Positions 7,535 to 16,901 of a stretch of DNA of 64,000 nt are shown here, piece by piece. The DNA is from an uncultured Clostridium sp. Lineage in GTDB: Bacteria > Bacillota > Clostridia > Clostridiales > Clostridiaceae. The stretch's first letter is position 1. The number at the start of each line of letters is the position of its first letter. The stretch spans positions 1 to 64,000 of the forward strand of contig CALBDU010000013.1 of NCBI GenBank assembly GCA_937927335.1, read 5' to 3'. Below the pieces are notes generated by a model. It was not told the DNA's origin. It saw only the letters and a program-made list of their open reading frames with translations, and made no database searches. Made by a program: the position numbers and the translations under genes.

Positions 7535-9388
7535 ATGGAAAGTTCTAAACAAATGGAAATAAAAGAAAGGTCAATTGATAAAATAGAAAACATAGAAAAC
7601 TATAAATTTGAACCCATAAAAGGATACCCAATGCTTCACTGGAAGGGTAAAAGGCCATTCTATTCAACTCAATTCTATCCAGCTCAAATAAAAGAACAAT
7701 ATGGAGAAGAAGATGAGAATAGATGGATTAATAAGATTTTTTGGGGCGACAATCTTCAGGTAATGAGCCACCTGCTTAAAGAGTATAGAGGAAAAATCAA
7801 GCTTATTTACATAGACCCTCCATATGATAGTAAAGCTGACTATAAAAAGACTATTAAACTTAGGGGCAAAGAATATTCAAATGATACGAGCTTATTTGAA
7901 GAGAAACAATATACTGATATTTGGACAAACGATGAATATCTCCAGTTTATGTATGAGAGATTAATTTTAATGCGAGAATTGTTGTCGGATGATGGAAGCA
8001 TCTACGTTCATTGTGATTGGAGAAAAAGCCATCATTTAAGATGCATATTAGATGAAATATTTGGACCAAATATGTTTTTAAATCAAATTATATGGAGGAG
8101 AAGGACTAATACAATAAAAGGAATTTCCAACAAGTTTTCTACCAACACAGATCATATATTGTTGTACTCCAAAACTGAAAATTACTACTTCGATATACAA
8201 TATGAGGAATATGATGAAGATTATATAAGTAGATTTAAATATGAAGATGAATGTGGTAAATATAGATGGCAGGTTATGGCTACATATTCAAAGGAAAGAT
8301 TAAATCAGTTAGAGAAAGAAAATAAAGTTAGATTTAGTGAGAATTCAAAGTACCCTGAGTTTAAACAATATTTAAGCGAATTGAAAGGAAGACCGATACA
8401 AGATATTTGGTCAGATATAAATTTAATAAATGCCATGGGAAATGAAAGATTAGGGTACCCCACTCAAAAACCAGAGGCACTATTAGAAAGGATAATAAAA
8501 GCTTCATCTAAAGAAGGAGATGTCGTATTTGATTGCTTTATGGGTTCAGGAACAACTCAAGCAGTTGCTATGAGACTTGGTAGAAAGTTTATTGGAACTG
8601 ATATTAATCTTGGTGCTGTACAAATAACTACTGATAGACTTTTAAATTTAAAAAAAGAATTAAATGAAGATAAAAATAGTATATCCAGTACAAGTTTTTC
8701 TATTTATAATGTAAATCACTATGATTTCTTCAAAAATCCAGTTGAAGCTAAAGATCTATTAATAGATGCTCTTGAAATTCAAAAAATTAGTGGGAGTATC
8801 TACGATGGAGAGAAAGATGGGTACTTTGTCAAAATAATGCCTGTTAATAGAATTGCTACAAGGGCCGATTTAAATGAGCTGGTATCAGAAGTTGATTATA
8901 AAAAATTTGAAAAAAAATTATCAGAAAATCCCAACAAGCCAGTGGAAAAGATTATGCTTATATGTATGGGTCATGAGCCAGACTTAAAAGCACACTTAGC
9001 TGAAGAAATAGGCAAAAAGTATCCTATAGATATAAATGTAGTTGATGTGTTAAGAGATAAATCTAAACTCGAGTTTAAAAGAGATTCCGAAGCAGTTATT
9101 TCTGTAAAAGAAGGTATTCTTCATATAAATAAATTCTTTCCAATGAATTTATTACAAAAATTAAGTATTATGAAGGAAAATGTAGAAGACTGGAGAGAAC
9201 TTGTAGATTCAATAATGATCGATTGGAATTATGATGGAGTTGTGCTTCAACCTACTGAAATAGATATACCTAATAAAAATGACTTGGTTTCAGGTAAATA
9301 TATAGTCCCTGAAAATGCTGGAAATATAAAAGTAAAAATAACTGATATTTTATCCGAATCCTTGGAGGTGGAAATTAATAATGGCTAA
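7535..9388 (+). CDS. Type III-like adenine-specific DNA methyltransferase (Mod)
   Basis: A 617-aa N6-adenine methyltransferase. DPPY lies at residues 94-97 and the SAM-binding motif FMGSGT at 335-340, the beta-class order typical of type III Mod subunits. The middle (about 170-300) would be the target-recognition region. A C-terminal region of about 250 residues likely contacts Res. AGGAGGC precedes the ATG. The stop overlaps the start of the Res gene by 8 nt, so the two are translationally coupled. It should methylate one adenine in an asymmetric site to protect host DNA; the site cannot be read from sequence. Confidence 0.88.
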   Translation: MESSKQMEIKERSIDKIENIENYKFEPIKGYPMLHWKGKRPFYSTQFYPAQIKEQYGEEDENRWINKIFWGDNLQVMSHLLKEYRGKIKLIYIDPPYDSKADYKKTIKLRGKEYSNDTSLFEEKQYTDIWTNDEYLQFMYERLILMRELLSDDGSIYVHCDWRKSHHLRCILDEIFGPNMFLNQIIWRRRTNTIKGISNKFSTNTDHILLYSKTENYYFDIQYEEYDEDYISRFKYEDECGKYRWQVMATYSKERLNQLEKENKVRFSENSKYPEFKQYLSELKGRPIQDIWSDINLINAMGNERLGYPTQKPEALLERIIKASSKEGDVVFDCFMGSGTTQAVAMRLGRKFIGTDINLGAVQITTDRLLNLKKELNEDKNSISSTSFSIYNVNHYDFFKNPVEAKDLLIDALEIQKISGSIYDGEKDGYFVKIMPVNRIATRADLNELVSEVDYKKFEKKLSENPNKPVEKIMLICMGHEPDLKAHLAEEIGKKYPIDINVVDVLRDKSKLEFKRDSEAVISVKEGILHINKFFPMNLLQKLSIMKENVEDWRELVDSIMIDWNYDGVVLQPTEIDIPNKNDLVSGKYIVPENAGNIKVKITDILSESLEVEINNG

Positions 9389-12008
9389 GAAAAATGCAGC
9401 CAACTTGGATTTCACTTTTTTTAAGTTCTTGAAGATATTTTATGATTCTAATAAAAAGGATATAAGAAAAAGTTATACGGCTATAACAAAAAAAATTTTA
9501 GATTTTAATGATCCAGATAATACAAATATATTCTTAAGAAGACCTCAATTTGAAGCTCTTGAAATGTATATATTCTTAAAAGAATTTCTTGGAAATCAAT
9601 CGATATATGAAATATTTGAGAAATGGTATAAAAGGGAAGAAATATTTGCAAATAGAAATGTCTTCAATGGAATGAATAAAGGCGGACAGCTGGATATATT
9701 TGATGTTATAACAATACCACAATATGAAGAAATATTTAAATACATGAGAGATAATGCTAATACTTACCCTAATTATATATTTGCTCTTACAATGGGTGTA
9801 GGAAAGACAATACTAATGGCTACTTGCATATTTTATGAGTTTATATTAGCTAATAAGTATCCAAAAGATGAAAAATACTGTCATAATGCTTTAGTATTTG
9901 CTCCAGATAAAACTGTTTTGCAGTCTCTTAAAGAAATTATGACTTTCGATAAAAAGTTAGTCGTTCCAGAACAATATTCAAATTGGTTGGATGCAAATGT
10001 TAAATTTCACTTTCTTGATGAATCGGGGATTACTCTTAATACAATAGATAAATCCAGGTTCAATATAATAATATCAAATACGCAAAAAATAATTTTAAAA
10101 GAGAAACATAAGGAAAAATCATCTATTGATCAGTTTATGGGTGTAGAACAAATGAAGATTAAAAGCAGTGGGATTTATGGAGAATTAATGGATTTATATA
10201 AAGAAGCCGACATCGAAAATGAATCTGATTTAATGACTAATCAAAGGTTTATAAAACTTACAAGACTTGAACAGCTCGGAGTTTATGTTGATGAAGCTCA
10301 TCACTTATTTGGGAATAAATTAGAACAGGATATGGAAAGTAGCAGCAGTAAGACGAGTTTGAGGACTACCATAAATTTATTAGATAAAAGTTTAAAATGC
10401 TCAGGTACTAATTTGGTTGCTTGCTATAATTATACTGGTACACCTTATGTAGGTAATAAGATTCTACCAGAAGTAGTATATGCTTATGGCCTAAAGGAAG
10501 CTATTGACAATAATTATTTGAAGAAAGTTGCTATAAATGGGTACGAAAATGTAAAAAGTAAAGCATTTTTAAAATTTTCAATTGAAGACTTTTGGCATAA
10601 CTATGGCAGTAACACATATGAGGGTATGAAACCCAAAATGGCTATTTTTGCTTCAAATATTTCTGAGTTAGAGAGTGATATAAAACCTCGAGTGGAAGAG
10701 ATTCTACTAAGTATGGGTGTCTCACTTGATAAGATTTTAGTTAATGTTGGAGATGATAAAGTAACATCAAATGATGATATAAGAGAATTTAATAATTTAG
10801 ATACAACAAAATCTAACAAGCAGTTTATATTACTTGTTAATAAAGGCAAGGAAGGATGGAACTGTAGATCTTTATTTAGTGTTGCATTATACAGAAAGCC
10901 AGATTCAAAAGTTTTTGTGCTTCAAGCAACAATGAGGTGCTTAAGAGCAATTGGGCCAATACAAGAAAAAGCACGAGTATACTTATCACATGAGAATATG
11001 GAGATATTAGAAGAGCAACTTCAAGAAAACTTTAAAATTGGTGTTAGCGATATTAACAGCTTTGGAAAAGATAAGCCTAAAAGATATATTAGAGTTGTTC
11101 AACCAATTGTGAAAATACCAATAAAGCGAATTAGGCATAAGTATGAATTATTGGATAAGAAATTTTCAGGTAAATTAAATTTAGAGCTTGAGGAATTGGA
11201 ATTAGAAAAATATCAGAGCAGACATATCATAAAGGAGGGGCTAAAGGAAAATTCAAGTGTTGTTGAAACTATAATTGATGATAATATTGAAAATAGGAGT
11301 TACAGCGAGTTAACTCTCGTAGGTGAAATTGCAAGATATATTAATAGAAGTTGTTTGGAAATTGATAAAATAATAAATGAATCAGTTGATGGAATGGAAA
11401 AGATATTGGATTATATAAATAAGTATAATAAAATATTATACGATGTTGTTATCCCTAAAATTTTTGCATACATGTATGAAATAAAGGTGCAAAAAATAGA
11501 AGAGGAATTTGAACTACCACTTGTTAAGGAACCTAAGGACGGATATTATGAATTTACATCAGAAGACAATATGACTATACAAAATACAGATAAGGAAGTA
11601 GTAAAATATAAACATAAGAGCTTCCATGTAGATACTTACTGTTTTGATTCAAAACCTGAAGTTAAGTTATTTAAAGAACTGTTATATAGTGGGAATATAG
11701 AAAAAGTATACTTTACAGGTATGTTAACTGGTGGTCAGTCAGACTTCTATATTCAATATATCGATCCTGAATCAAAAACTGTTAGAAGTTATTATCCAGA
11801 TTTTTTACTTAGAGATATTAGTGGTAAATATCGAATTATTGAGGTAAAAGGAGATAATATGATAGATGATGAAGTTGTTAATGCTAAAGCCGAGAGCGCA
11901 AGAGAATTAACTACTGCAAATGATATGATATATGAACTTATAAAAAGTTCTGATATAATGAGTGGAAAACTAAAAAATAGTGGAGTAGAGCAGGTTAATT
12001 TTATTTAG
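9381..12008 (+). CDS. Type III-like restriction subunit (Res), DEAH translocase with PD-(D/E)XK nuclease
   Basis: An 875-aa superfamily 2 helicase. Walker A TMGVGKT is at 137-143 and the DEAH box (VDEAHH) at 304-307. A second RecA domain ends in QATMRCLRAIGP. The C-terminal nuclease shows PD at 806-807 followed by EVK at 821-823. With the upstream Mod it should form a type III complex that translocates from unmethylated sites and cuts. The start follows GGAGGTGG and overlaps mod. A strong terminator follows. Length is slightly shorter than EcoP15I Res (about 970 aa), but all catalytic parts are present. Confidence 0.88.
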   Translation: MAKKNAANLDFTFFKFLKIFYDSNKKDIRKSYTAITKKILDFNDPDNTNIFLRRPQFEALEMYIFLKEFLGNQSIYEIFEKWYKREEIFANRNVFNGMNKGGQLDIFDVITIPQYEEIFKYMRDNANTYPNYIFALTMGVGKTILMATCIFYEFILANKYPKDEKYCHNALVFAPDKTVLQSLKEIMTFDKKLVVPEQYSNWLDANVKFHFLDESGITLNTIDKSRFNIIISNTQKIILKEKHKEKSSIDQFMGVEQMKIKSSGIYGELMDLYKEADIENESDLMTNQRFIKLTRLEQLGVYVDEAHHLFGNKLEQDMESSSSKTSLRTTINLLDKSLKCSGTNLVACYNYTGTPYVGNKILPEVVYAYGLKEAIDNNYLKKVAINGYENVKSKAFLKFSIEDFWHNYGSNTYEGMKPKMAIFASNISELESDIKPRVEEILLSMGVSLDKILVNVGDDKVTSNDDIREFNNLDTTKSNKQFILLVNKGKEGWNCRSLFSVALYRKPDSKVFVLQATMRCLRAIGPIQEKARVYLSHENMEILEEQLQENFKIGVSDINSFGKDKPKRYIRVVQPIVKIPIKRIRHKYELLDKKFSGKLNLELEELELEKYQSRHIIKEGLKENSSVVETIIDDNIENRSYSELTLVGEIARYINRSCLEIDKIINESVDGMEKILDYINKYNKILYDVVIPKIFAYMYEIKVQKIEEEFELPLVKEPKDGYYEFTSEDNMTIQNTDKEVVKYKHKSFHVDTYCFDSKPEVKLFKELLYSGNIEKVYFTGMLTGGQSDFYIQYIDPESKTVRSYYPDFLLRDISGKYRIIEVKGDNMIDDEVVNAKAESARELTTANDMIYELIKSSDIMSGKLKNSGVEQVNFI

Positions 12009-12012
12009 TAAT

Positions 12013-12049
12013 ATGCCATAGGTATAACAAATACCTATGGCATTATTTT
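12013..12049 (+). terminator. Rho-independent terminator after res
   Basis: A perfect 13-bp stem (ATGCCATAGGTAT / ATACCTATGGCAT) with a 5-nt loop, followed by TATTTT. Confidence 0.9.
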
Positions 12050-12173
12050 ATATTAAAACTAATTTTGATAAACCATCAGGAATATATTTACTTTCATGGA
12101 ATATGATAATAGATTATAATAGAATATGTAAGTTATGCTTGTCTAAAATAAAAATATTATAGGGGATGGAAAA

Positions 12174-13133
12174 ATGAAGTTTTCAGAAGAGCAACTTAAA
12201 ATGTTTGCTGCTCCATTAAGTTCAACAGAAGATCAACAGTGTCAAAATGCTATTGTTATGGTTAGGGATGCATTAATAGGAATTGGATTTACAGATGATA
12301 ATAAAAAAATAGAAAAATTATATGAAGATACCTTATCATATTCAATTCAGATGCGTAGTCTTTCAGGTAGTCGAAAAATTAAAATATTTATACAAGGATC
12401 ATATGCAAATAATACTAATGTAAGGACTCATAGTGATGTAGATATTGCGGTTGTGCAGGAGGAAACATTTTTTACAGCATATAGACCAGGTATAACAAAA
12501 AAGGACTACGGTTTTGTAGACGCAGAAAAACCAATAAAAACTTTCAAGGATGAAGTTCAGGAGGCGCTTGAAAAGAAATTTGGTAATGATGTTGAACGAA
12601 AAAATAAATCAATAAAAGTTAATGGGAACACATATAGGAAAGATGCAGATAGTGTTCCGTGTAAGAGATATAGAAATTACCTTAATGATTTTAAAAATGA
12701 CCCTAATGATTATGTTGGCGGCATCTACATCAATGCTGATGATGGTAGCATTATTATAAATTACCCTGAGCAACATATTGAAAATGGTAGGCAAAAGAAT
12801 ACCGATACTGATCATTATTATAAAAAAATGGTAAGGATAATTAAAAAAATGAGATATCTTATGGAAGATAACAATATCATCTCTGCTAAAAATGTTAGTT
12901 CTTTCGGTTTAGAATCCTTACTTTGGAATATTCCAAATAATTATTTTAAGAAATACTATAGATATGGTTTTATATTTAGTGATATTTTAAAATATCTATC
13001 ATCTAATTCATTATTATTTGGGTTATTTAAAGAAGCTAATGGTATAAAAGATTTATGCCCAAATCAAGAAGATTGCAAGCATTTTAATGACTTTATATTA
13101 GATCTAATAAAATTTTATGAGTATTCAGTATAG
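12174..13133 (+). CDS. CD-NTase (cGAS/DncV-like nucleotidyltransferase) of a CBASS system
   Basis: A 319-aa nucleotidyltransferase. The core motif G75-S76 ... D88-x-D90 (QGSYANNTNVRTHSDVDIAV) and a third acidic residue near D159 (DADSVPC) give the metal-binding triad of CD-NTases. These enzymes make cyclic di- or trinucleotides on phage infection. The downstream gene, 12 nt away, is a Cap15-like effector, so the signal is probably a cyclic dinucleotide. There is no Cap2/Cap3 or HORMA/TRIP13 nearby, so this is a minimal type I CBASS. RBS AGGGGATGG is weak but correctly spaced. Clade (CdnB or CdnE) is not decided here. Confidence 0.85.
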   Translation: MKFSEEQLKMFAAPLSSTEDQQCQNAIVMVRDALIGIGFTDDNKKIEKLYEDTLSYSIQMRSLSGSRKIKIFIQGSYANNTNVRTHSDVDIAVVQEETFFTAYRPGITKKDYGFVDAEKPIKTFKDEVQEALEKKFGNDVERKNKSIKVNGNTYRKDADSVPCKRYRNYLNDFKNDPNDYVGGIYINADDGSIIINYPEQHIENGRQKNTDTDHYYKKMVRIIKKMRYLMEDNNIISAKNVSSFGLESLLWNIPNNYFKKYYRYGFIFSDILKYLSSNSLLFGLFKEANGIKDLCPNQEDCKHFNDFILDLIKFYEYSV

Positions 13134-13145
13134 GAGGGGGAGCCC

Positions 13146-13694
13146 TTGAGCCAGCAAGTAAAAAGTTTCTTAAGAAAGTCGCTTTGGGTAGTATTAACTA
13201 TATTTGTAGTCCGATGTTATTTTGGTGTTACAGTAAACACTCCTTTTTACTACTTAGGTGCTGCAGGGCAAGCTGTTACTGTAGCTATAATTATTATGGG
13301 TATTTACGAAAGATATTTGTGGAGAATTGCACCTTTTGAAAAAATTCCAAGATTACAAAAATCATATAATGGTATTATCAATTACAATTTTAATGGAAAT
13401 CAAGGAGAGAAACTTATTAAAGTTTTGATTAATCAAACTCTCCTTACAACATCAGTTAAGATAGTAACAGATGAAATCACAAGTAATTCAATAAGTAGCA
13501 GATTTATATATGAAAATGGAGAATATATATTATATTACGTTTATATTACAAATCCAAAGAGTAAGTTTTCGAGAGAGAATCCTATACAATATGGAACTAC
13601 CAGATTAGCACTAACAGATAATCTCAATTTGGTAGGTATATATTGGACAACCAGTAAGACAATAGGTGATATCCAATTAACATGTAGTGAATAA
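13146..13694 (+). CDS. Cap15-like CBASS effector, two TM helices plus beta-barrel
   Basis: A 182-aa protein. Two TM helices (about 12-29 and 36-55) lead into E-R-Y-L-W and a beta-rich domain (65-182) ending in GIYWTTSKTIGDIQL, the layout of SMODS-associated 2TM-beta (Cap15) effectors. In that family the beta-barrel binds a cyclic dinucleotide and the TM part then disrupts the inner membrane, killing the infected cell. The start is TTG at 13,146 after AGGAGGGGG. The position directly after the CD-NTase supports the call. The exact ligand is unknown. Confidence 0.78.
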   Translation: MSQQVKSFLRKSLWVVLTIFVVRCYFGVTVNTPFYYLGAAGQAVTVAIIIMGIYERYLWRIAPFEKIPRLQKSYNGIINYNFNGNQGEKLIKVLINQTLLTTSVKIVTDEITSNSISSRFIYENGEYILYYVYITNPKSKFSRENPIQYGTTRLALTDNLNLVGIYWTTSKTIGDIQLTCSE

Positions 13695-13755
13695 CAAGTT
13701 TAAAAAGTTTAAAGAAGAATATGTTTACAGGAAATATAATTCCAGATGTATTACT

Positions 13756-13787
13756 GATCATTTTAATATTTTTGTATTAAAATGGTC
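13756..13787 (+). terminator. Hairpin terminator after the CBASS pair
   Basis: GATCATTTTAATA pairs with TATTAAAATGGTC (one wobble) around TTTTTG. There is no long U tract, but the stem is 13 bp. Confidence 0.6.
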
Positions 13788-13804
13788 AAACTATCAAATT
13801 TAAC

Positions 13805-14021
13805 AAAAAATAACTAAAAACCTTACTGTGTAAACAGTAGGGTTATTAGTTAAAATCTAATCCTTAATGCAAAATTACATCAACACCTAATAATTTTAAC
13901 ATGGACTCCCCTTCGGGGACGTTTCTTTGCCTTAATTTTAATATTGAATTTAGTTATTATTTTTAAAGAATTACCATTAATAGATATGGAACCGAGTTAC
14001 ATGTTAAGAACATTCTGAAAA
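13805..14021 (+). repeat. Diverged direct repeat, copy B
   Basis: Counterpart of 2,575-2,824. It begins with the hairpin AACCTTACTG/CAGTAGGGTT, then a CCTTAATGC stretch, a second small hairpin (TCCCC-TTC-GGGGA at about 13,907-13,919), TGCCTTAATTTTA (13,928), and GATATGGAACCGAGTT (13,983-13,998). No gene is seen between 13,695 and 14,212; the last 190 bp would hold the promoter of the next operon. Confidence 0.75.
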
Positions 14022-14212
14022 TAGCCACAACTATATAAAGTAACAAGGTTAGTGCTATTTCACAAGAAAAAGTTATGGTTTATTGTTAAATGGACAAAGT
14101 TGGGATATATGATATATAATTGGGATTGCATGCAAGTAAAAGAAGATATAAGCATATAAACTAATCATTTTACTTCAGTGTTTAATCATAACAAGACGGA
14201 GGTGAGCGTTAG

Positions 14213-14548
14213 TTGGAAAAGACGAAAGTGGAAATTAAGGAGGAAGAAATAAGAAGAAAAGCAAAGCGTGATATGACGCCGCATCACAAAAAATTAGCTG
14301 AATCAACAATGCAGCTGGTGCAGGTAGAAGAACAATATGAATCAAAAGGGAGTCTAAACCCATTTTCCTGGAAGATTTATGAAATTGATAAAGAGGCAGT
14401 TGCTGATTTTCAACGAACCCATGACTGTACTTACCAAGACATCATTAAATATGCATTACGGTTTTATCTGTCAGAAGAAAACTACAGGCATGCAAAAGAA
14501 GTTATTGAACTGCGTAAAAAACATGATAAGGAGCATTATGCAGAATGA
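14213..14548 (+). CDS. Small basic accessory protein of a helicase-nuclease operon
   Basis: A 111-aa protein of no recognised family. The N-half is highly charged; the C-half (about 62-90, from DFQRTHDCTYQDIIKYALRF) has a strand-helix-helix flavour that could be a ribbon-helix-helix DNA-binding fold, but this is weak. Start is TTG after GGAGGTGAGCG. Its stop overlaps the helicase start (ATGA), so the two are coupled. It may recruit or regulate the helicase. Confidence 0.65.
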   Translation: MEKTKVEIKEEEIRRKAKRDMTPHHKKLAESTMQLVQVEEQYESKGSLNPFSWKIYEIDKEAVADFQRTHDCTYQDIIKYALRFYLSEENYRHAKEVIELRKKHDKEHYAE

Positions 14549-16818
14549 CGGAGCAACATTATAAACAAAAGACTGATATATTAAAACAGTTAGAAGAAAA
14601 TGTCGATTGCATTAGTAGTCTTATAGATGAAAATATAAAGGGAAATGAGTTTAAGAGCTCGTATGATGAAGTTGTGATTGCGATAGAACTATGCAAGAAG
14701 ATTCGGAAAACAAGGATTTATTTTGATAGCTTGTTTCAAGAAGTTAGCATTTTATTTAATGATCAGGATAATCTCGTCGGTGTTGATGGACAGAAATATC
14801 TTGAGCAATATACACAGACGCAGATTGCATTAGAGAGTTTGGATGCTAATCTGGTAAATTACTATAAGGCACAAAGAATGACTGAAATTTGCTCAGAAGA
14901 AACCAGTCAACTGAAAACACGGGTATGGGTCAGAATTAAGGATATACCTACAGTTATACTGGATGAGGCCGTTGAAAAATATTCTCTTTACGGGAAGTAT
15001 TCGATATGGGTCAAAGAATTGTCAGACGAAGATGATCCAAGTTATGTTTTTCATATCGAAATCTATTCTGATATAAATACGCTGGATGAAGCCTATAAGC
15101 AACTAAAAAAGGTTGTTGACCTTGCCTTTGGACTTATGCAAAAATATCCTGATAGTCGAGAAGATTTGTCTTTGGACTTCCTTGCGAAGCTTATTGATCA
15201 AAAGAACAACTTGTCTGGAATGCCATCATGCACACTTGATAATTTCCAACCAAGACAATGGCAGAGAGAAGCGATGTCCAGTTGGCGCAATGATAACGCA
15301 AAATATCATGGAACATTTTCTGTATGTACAGGTGCAGGTAAAACTTTATTTTCCTTGTATTGCCTGGATTATGTATTACAACGGGGGTATGAAGTCAAAA
15401 CAAGTATTATTGTCCCCACTAAGACTCTTCTTCACCAATGGTATCAAGAGTTAATGGAAAAATTCCATGTCCGTAAGGAAGAGATTGCTTTACGTGGTGA
15501 TGGAAATAAGAAAGCTAACTGGTATGATAAAAAGTTCATGATTTACATCGGTAGAACTGCTCAAAAAGAGCTTGCTTCCGATACAATGGCGATGGGTATT
15601 CTTAATGAAGAATTTGGACATGATTTTTATCATTTTTACATAACGGACGAGTGCCATAACTATGCAGCTACTAACAGCCGAAAAATGTTTGATGGGCTCA
15701 AGATTATTGAACAAAATCCAAACAGTGGGCTTAACTATTTCTCAGTTGCGCTGTCGGCAACCCCTGAACGATATGACAAGAAAGAACTTCAGATATTCAA
15801 ACTGCTGGGTGATATTGTGTATCGTTATACAGTATTGGAAGCAATTGCAGATGGGGCTGTTTCTCCATTTACAATTGAAAATGTTGATTGCCATTTAAAT
15901 GATGAAGAGCTTAAAAGTTTGGTTCAGATTGATAATAGGTTGAGGATGACAAAAAAATCCTTTTTTAATGCTTTGATAAATGATGAGAGCCCAGCGGGGA
16001 AAGCTGCACAAAATATGCGTCATCGAGATAGTGATTATGAGACCTCAATGGTAGGGGTAGGATTTGGTATAAGATCTCAGTTTTCAAAGGAACTTGGAAA
16101 GATAATGAAGCAAAAAGAGGCCTTTTCGAAGGAAGATGATAAAGACGAACTCTTCAAGAACTGGCTGTGTCAGAATGATGGCTACCAAACGATTTACTCT
16201 GCTTATGAATTGACAGAAGCTTTCTTGTCACGAAGGGAGTTTATACAGTCTGCCGAAGCCAGAAAGGAAATGTGTATTAAACTGGCAGAAGAAAACGCCA
16301 AACGTAAGGTTATTGTTTTTGCAGAACATATTAAAGCGGCGGATGAAATATTCAATGAATTATCTGAGAAGCTGGGTAAGGATAAAGTTAAACGATATTA
16401 TTCTGTAACTAAATTACAGGTCAAGCAGTCGGAGTGGACCCCGTATGAAAGGGAACAAGAAAACAAAGAGGCCTTGGATGCTTTTGAAAATGGAAGTGCT
16501 CGGATTATCATAACAGTGAAATCCTTTAATGAAGGCGTGGACATCAGAGAGGCTGATGTGGCTATTGTTTACCAAAACTCTGTCAGTATTCGTGAATCCA
16601 TTCAAAGGCTTGGAAGGATTATCCGACTCCCAGAAGATAAGACCGTGGAGAAAAAGCCCATTCTTTATCATTTATATGCTAAAGAGCAAAAAGAACCTGT
16701 TTATTTAAGGACTTACTTTAAAAAGCTCTTAGTTAAGCAGCGGGATGAGAAAAAAGCTGAAAAATTACATCGGGGTTTTGAACTAATAACACTTCTTCCA
16801 TCAGAGGAATATAAATAG
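14545..16818 (+). CDS. DECH-box superfamily 2 helicase with long N-terminal domain (candidate defence helicase)
   Basis: A 757-aa protein. Residues 1-230 form a helical domain with no recognised match. Then come the helicase core: QRW-type Q region (FQPRQWQREA), Walker A CTGAGKT at 261-267, DECH at 368-371, SATPERYD after it, and motif VI QRLGRIIRLP at 687-696. The domain order is that of the XPB/RE-type helicases found in restriction and defence operons. It is coupled to the small gene upstream (4-nt overlap) and followed 83 nt later by a PD-(D/E)XK nuclease. There is no methyltransferase or specificity subunit, so it is not a normal type I, II or III system. It could be related to Hachiman-like helicase/nuclease pairs, but the partner does not look like HamA. 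Confidence 0.82.
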   Translation: MTEQHYKQKTDILKQLEENVDCISSLIDENIKGNEFKSSYDEVVIAIELCKKIRKTRIYFDSLFQEVSILFNDQDNLVGVDGQKYLEQYTQTQIALESLDANLVNYYKAQRMTEICSEETSQLKTRVWVRIKDIPTVILDEAVEKYSLYGKYSIWVKELSDEDDPSYVFHIEIYSDINTLDEAYKQLKKVVDLAFGLMQKYPDSREDLSLDFLAKLIDQKNNLSGMPSCTLDNFQPRQWQREAMSSWRNDNAKYHGTFSVCTGAGKTLFSLYCLDYVLQRGYEVKTSIIVPTKTLLHQWYQELMEKFHVRKEEIALRGDGNKKANWYDKKFMIYIGRTAQKELASDTMAMGILNEEFGHDFYHFYITDECHNYAATNSRKMFDGLKIIEQNPNSGLNYFSVALSATPERYDKKELQIFKLLGDIVYRYTVLEAIADGAVSPFTIENVDCHLNDEELKSLVQIDNRLRMTKKSFFNALINDESPAGKAAQNMRHRDSDYETSMVGVGFGIRSQFSKELGKIMKQKEAFSKEDDKDELFKNWLCQNDGYQTIYSAYELTEAFLSRREFIQSAEARKEMCIKLAEENAKRKVIVFAEHIKAADEIFNELSEKLGKDKVKRYYSVTKLQVKQSEWTPYEREQENKEALDAFENGSARIIITVKSFNEGVDIREADVAIVYQNSVSIRESIQRLGRIIRLPEDKTVEKKPILYHLYAKEQKEPVYLRTYFKKLLVKQRDEKKAEKLHRGFELITLLPSEEYK

Positions 16819-16901
16819 AATAATTCTAATATTGAGCAAGAATCTTGATTCAAGATAAATGTTTATATTTTATCCTTCATTCAAGAAAAGGAGATACAAG
16901 A

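Noticed and set aside
14379..15898. Plus-strand ORFs inside the small accessory gene and the DECH helicase gene
   Set aside because: They lie wholly inside well-supported genes, lack RBS and known motifs.
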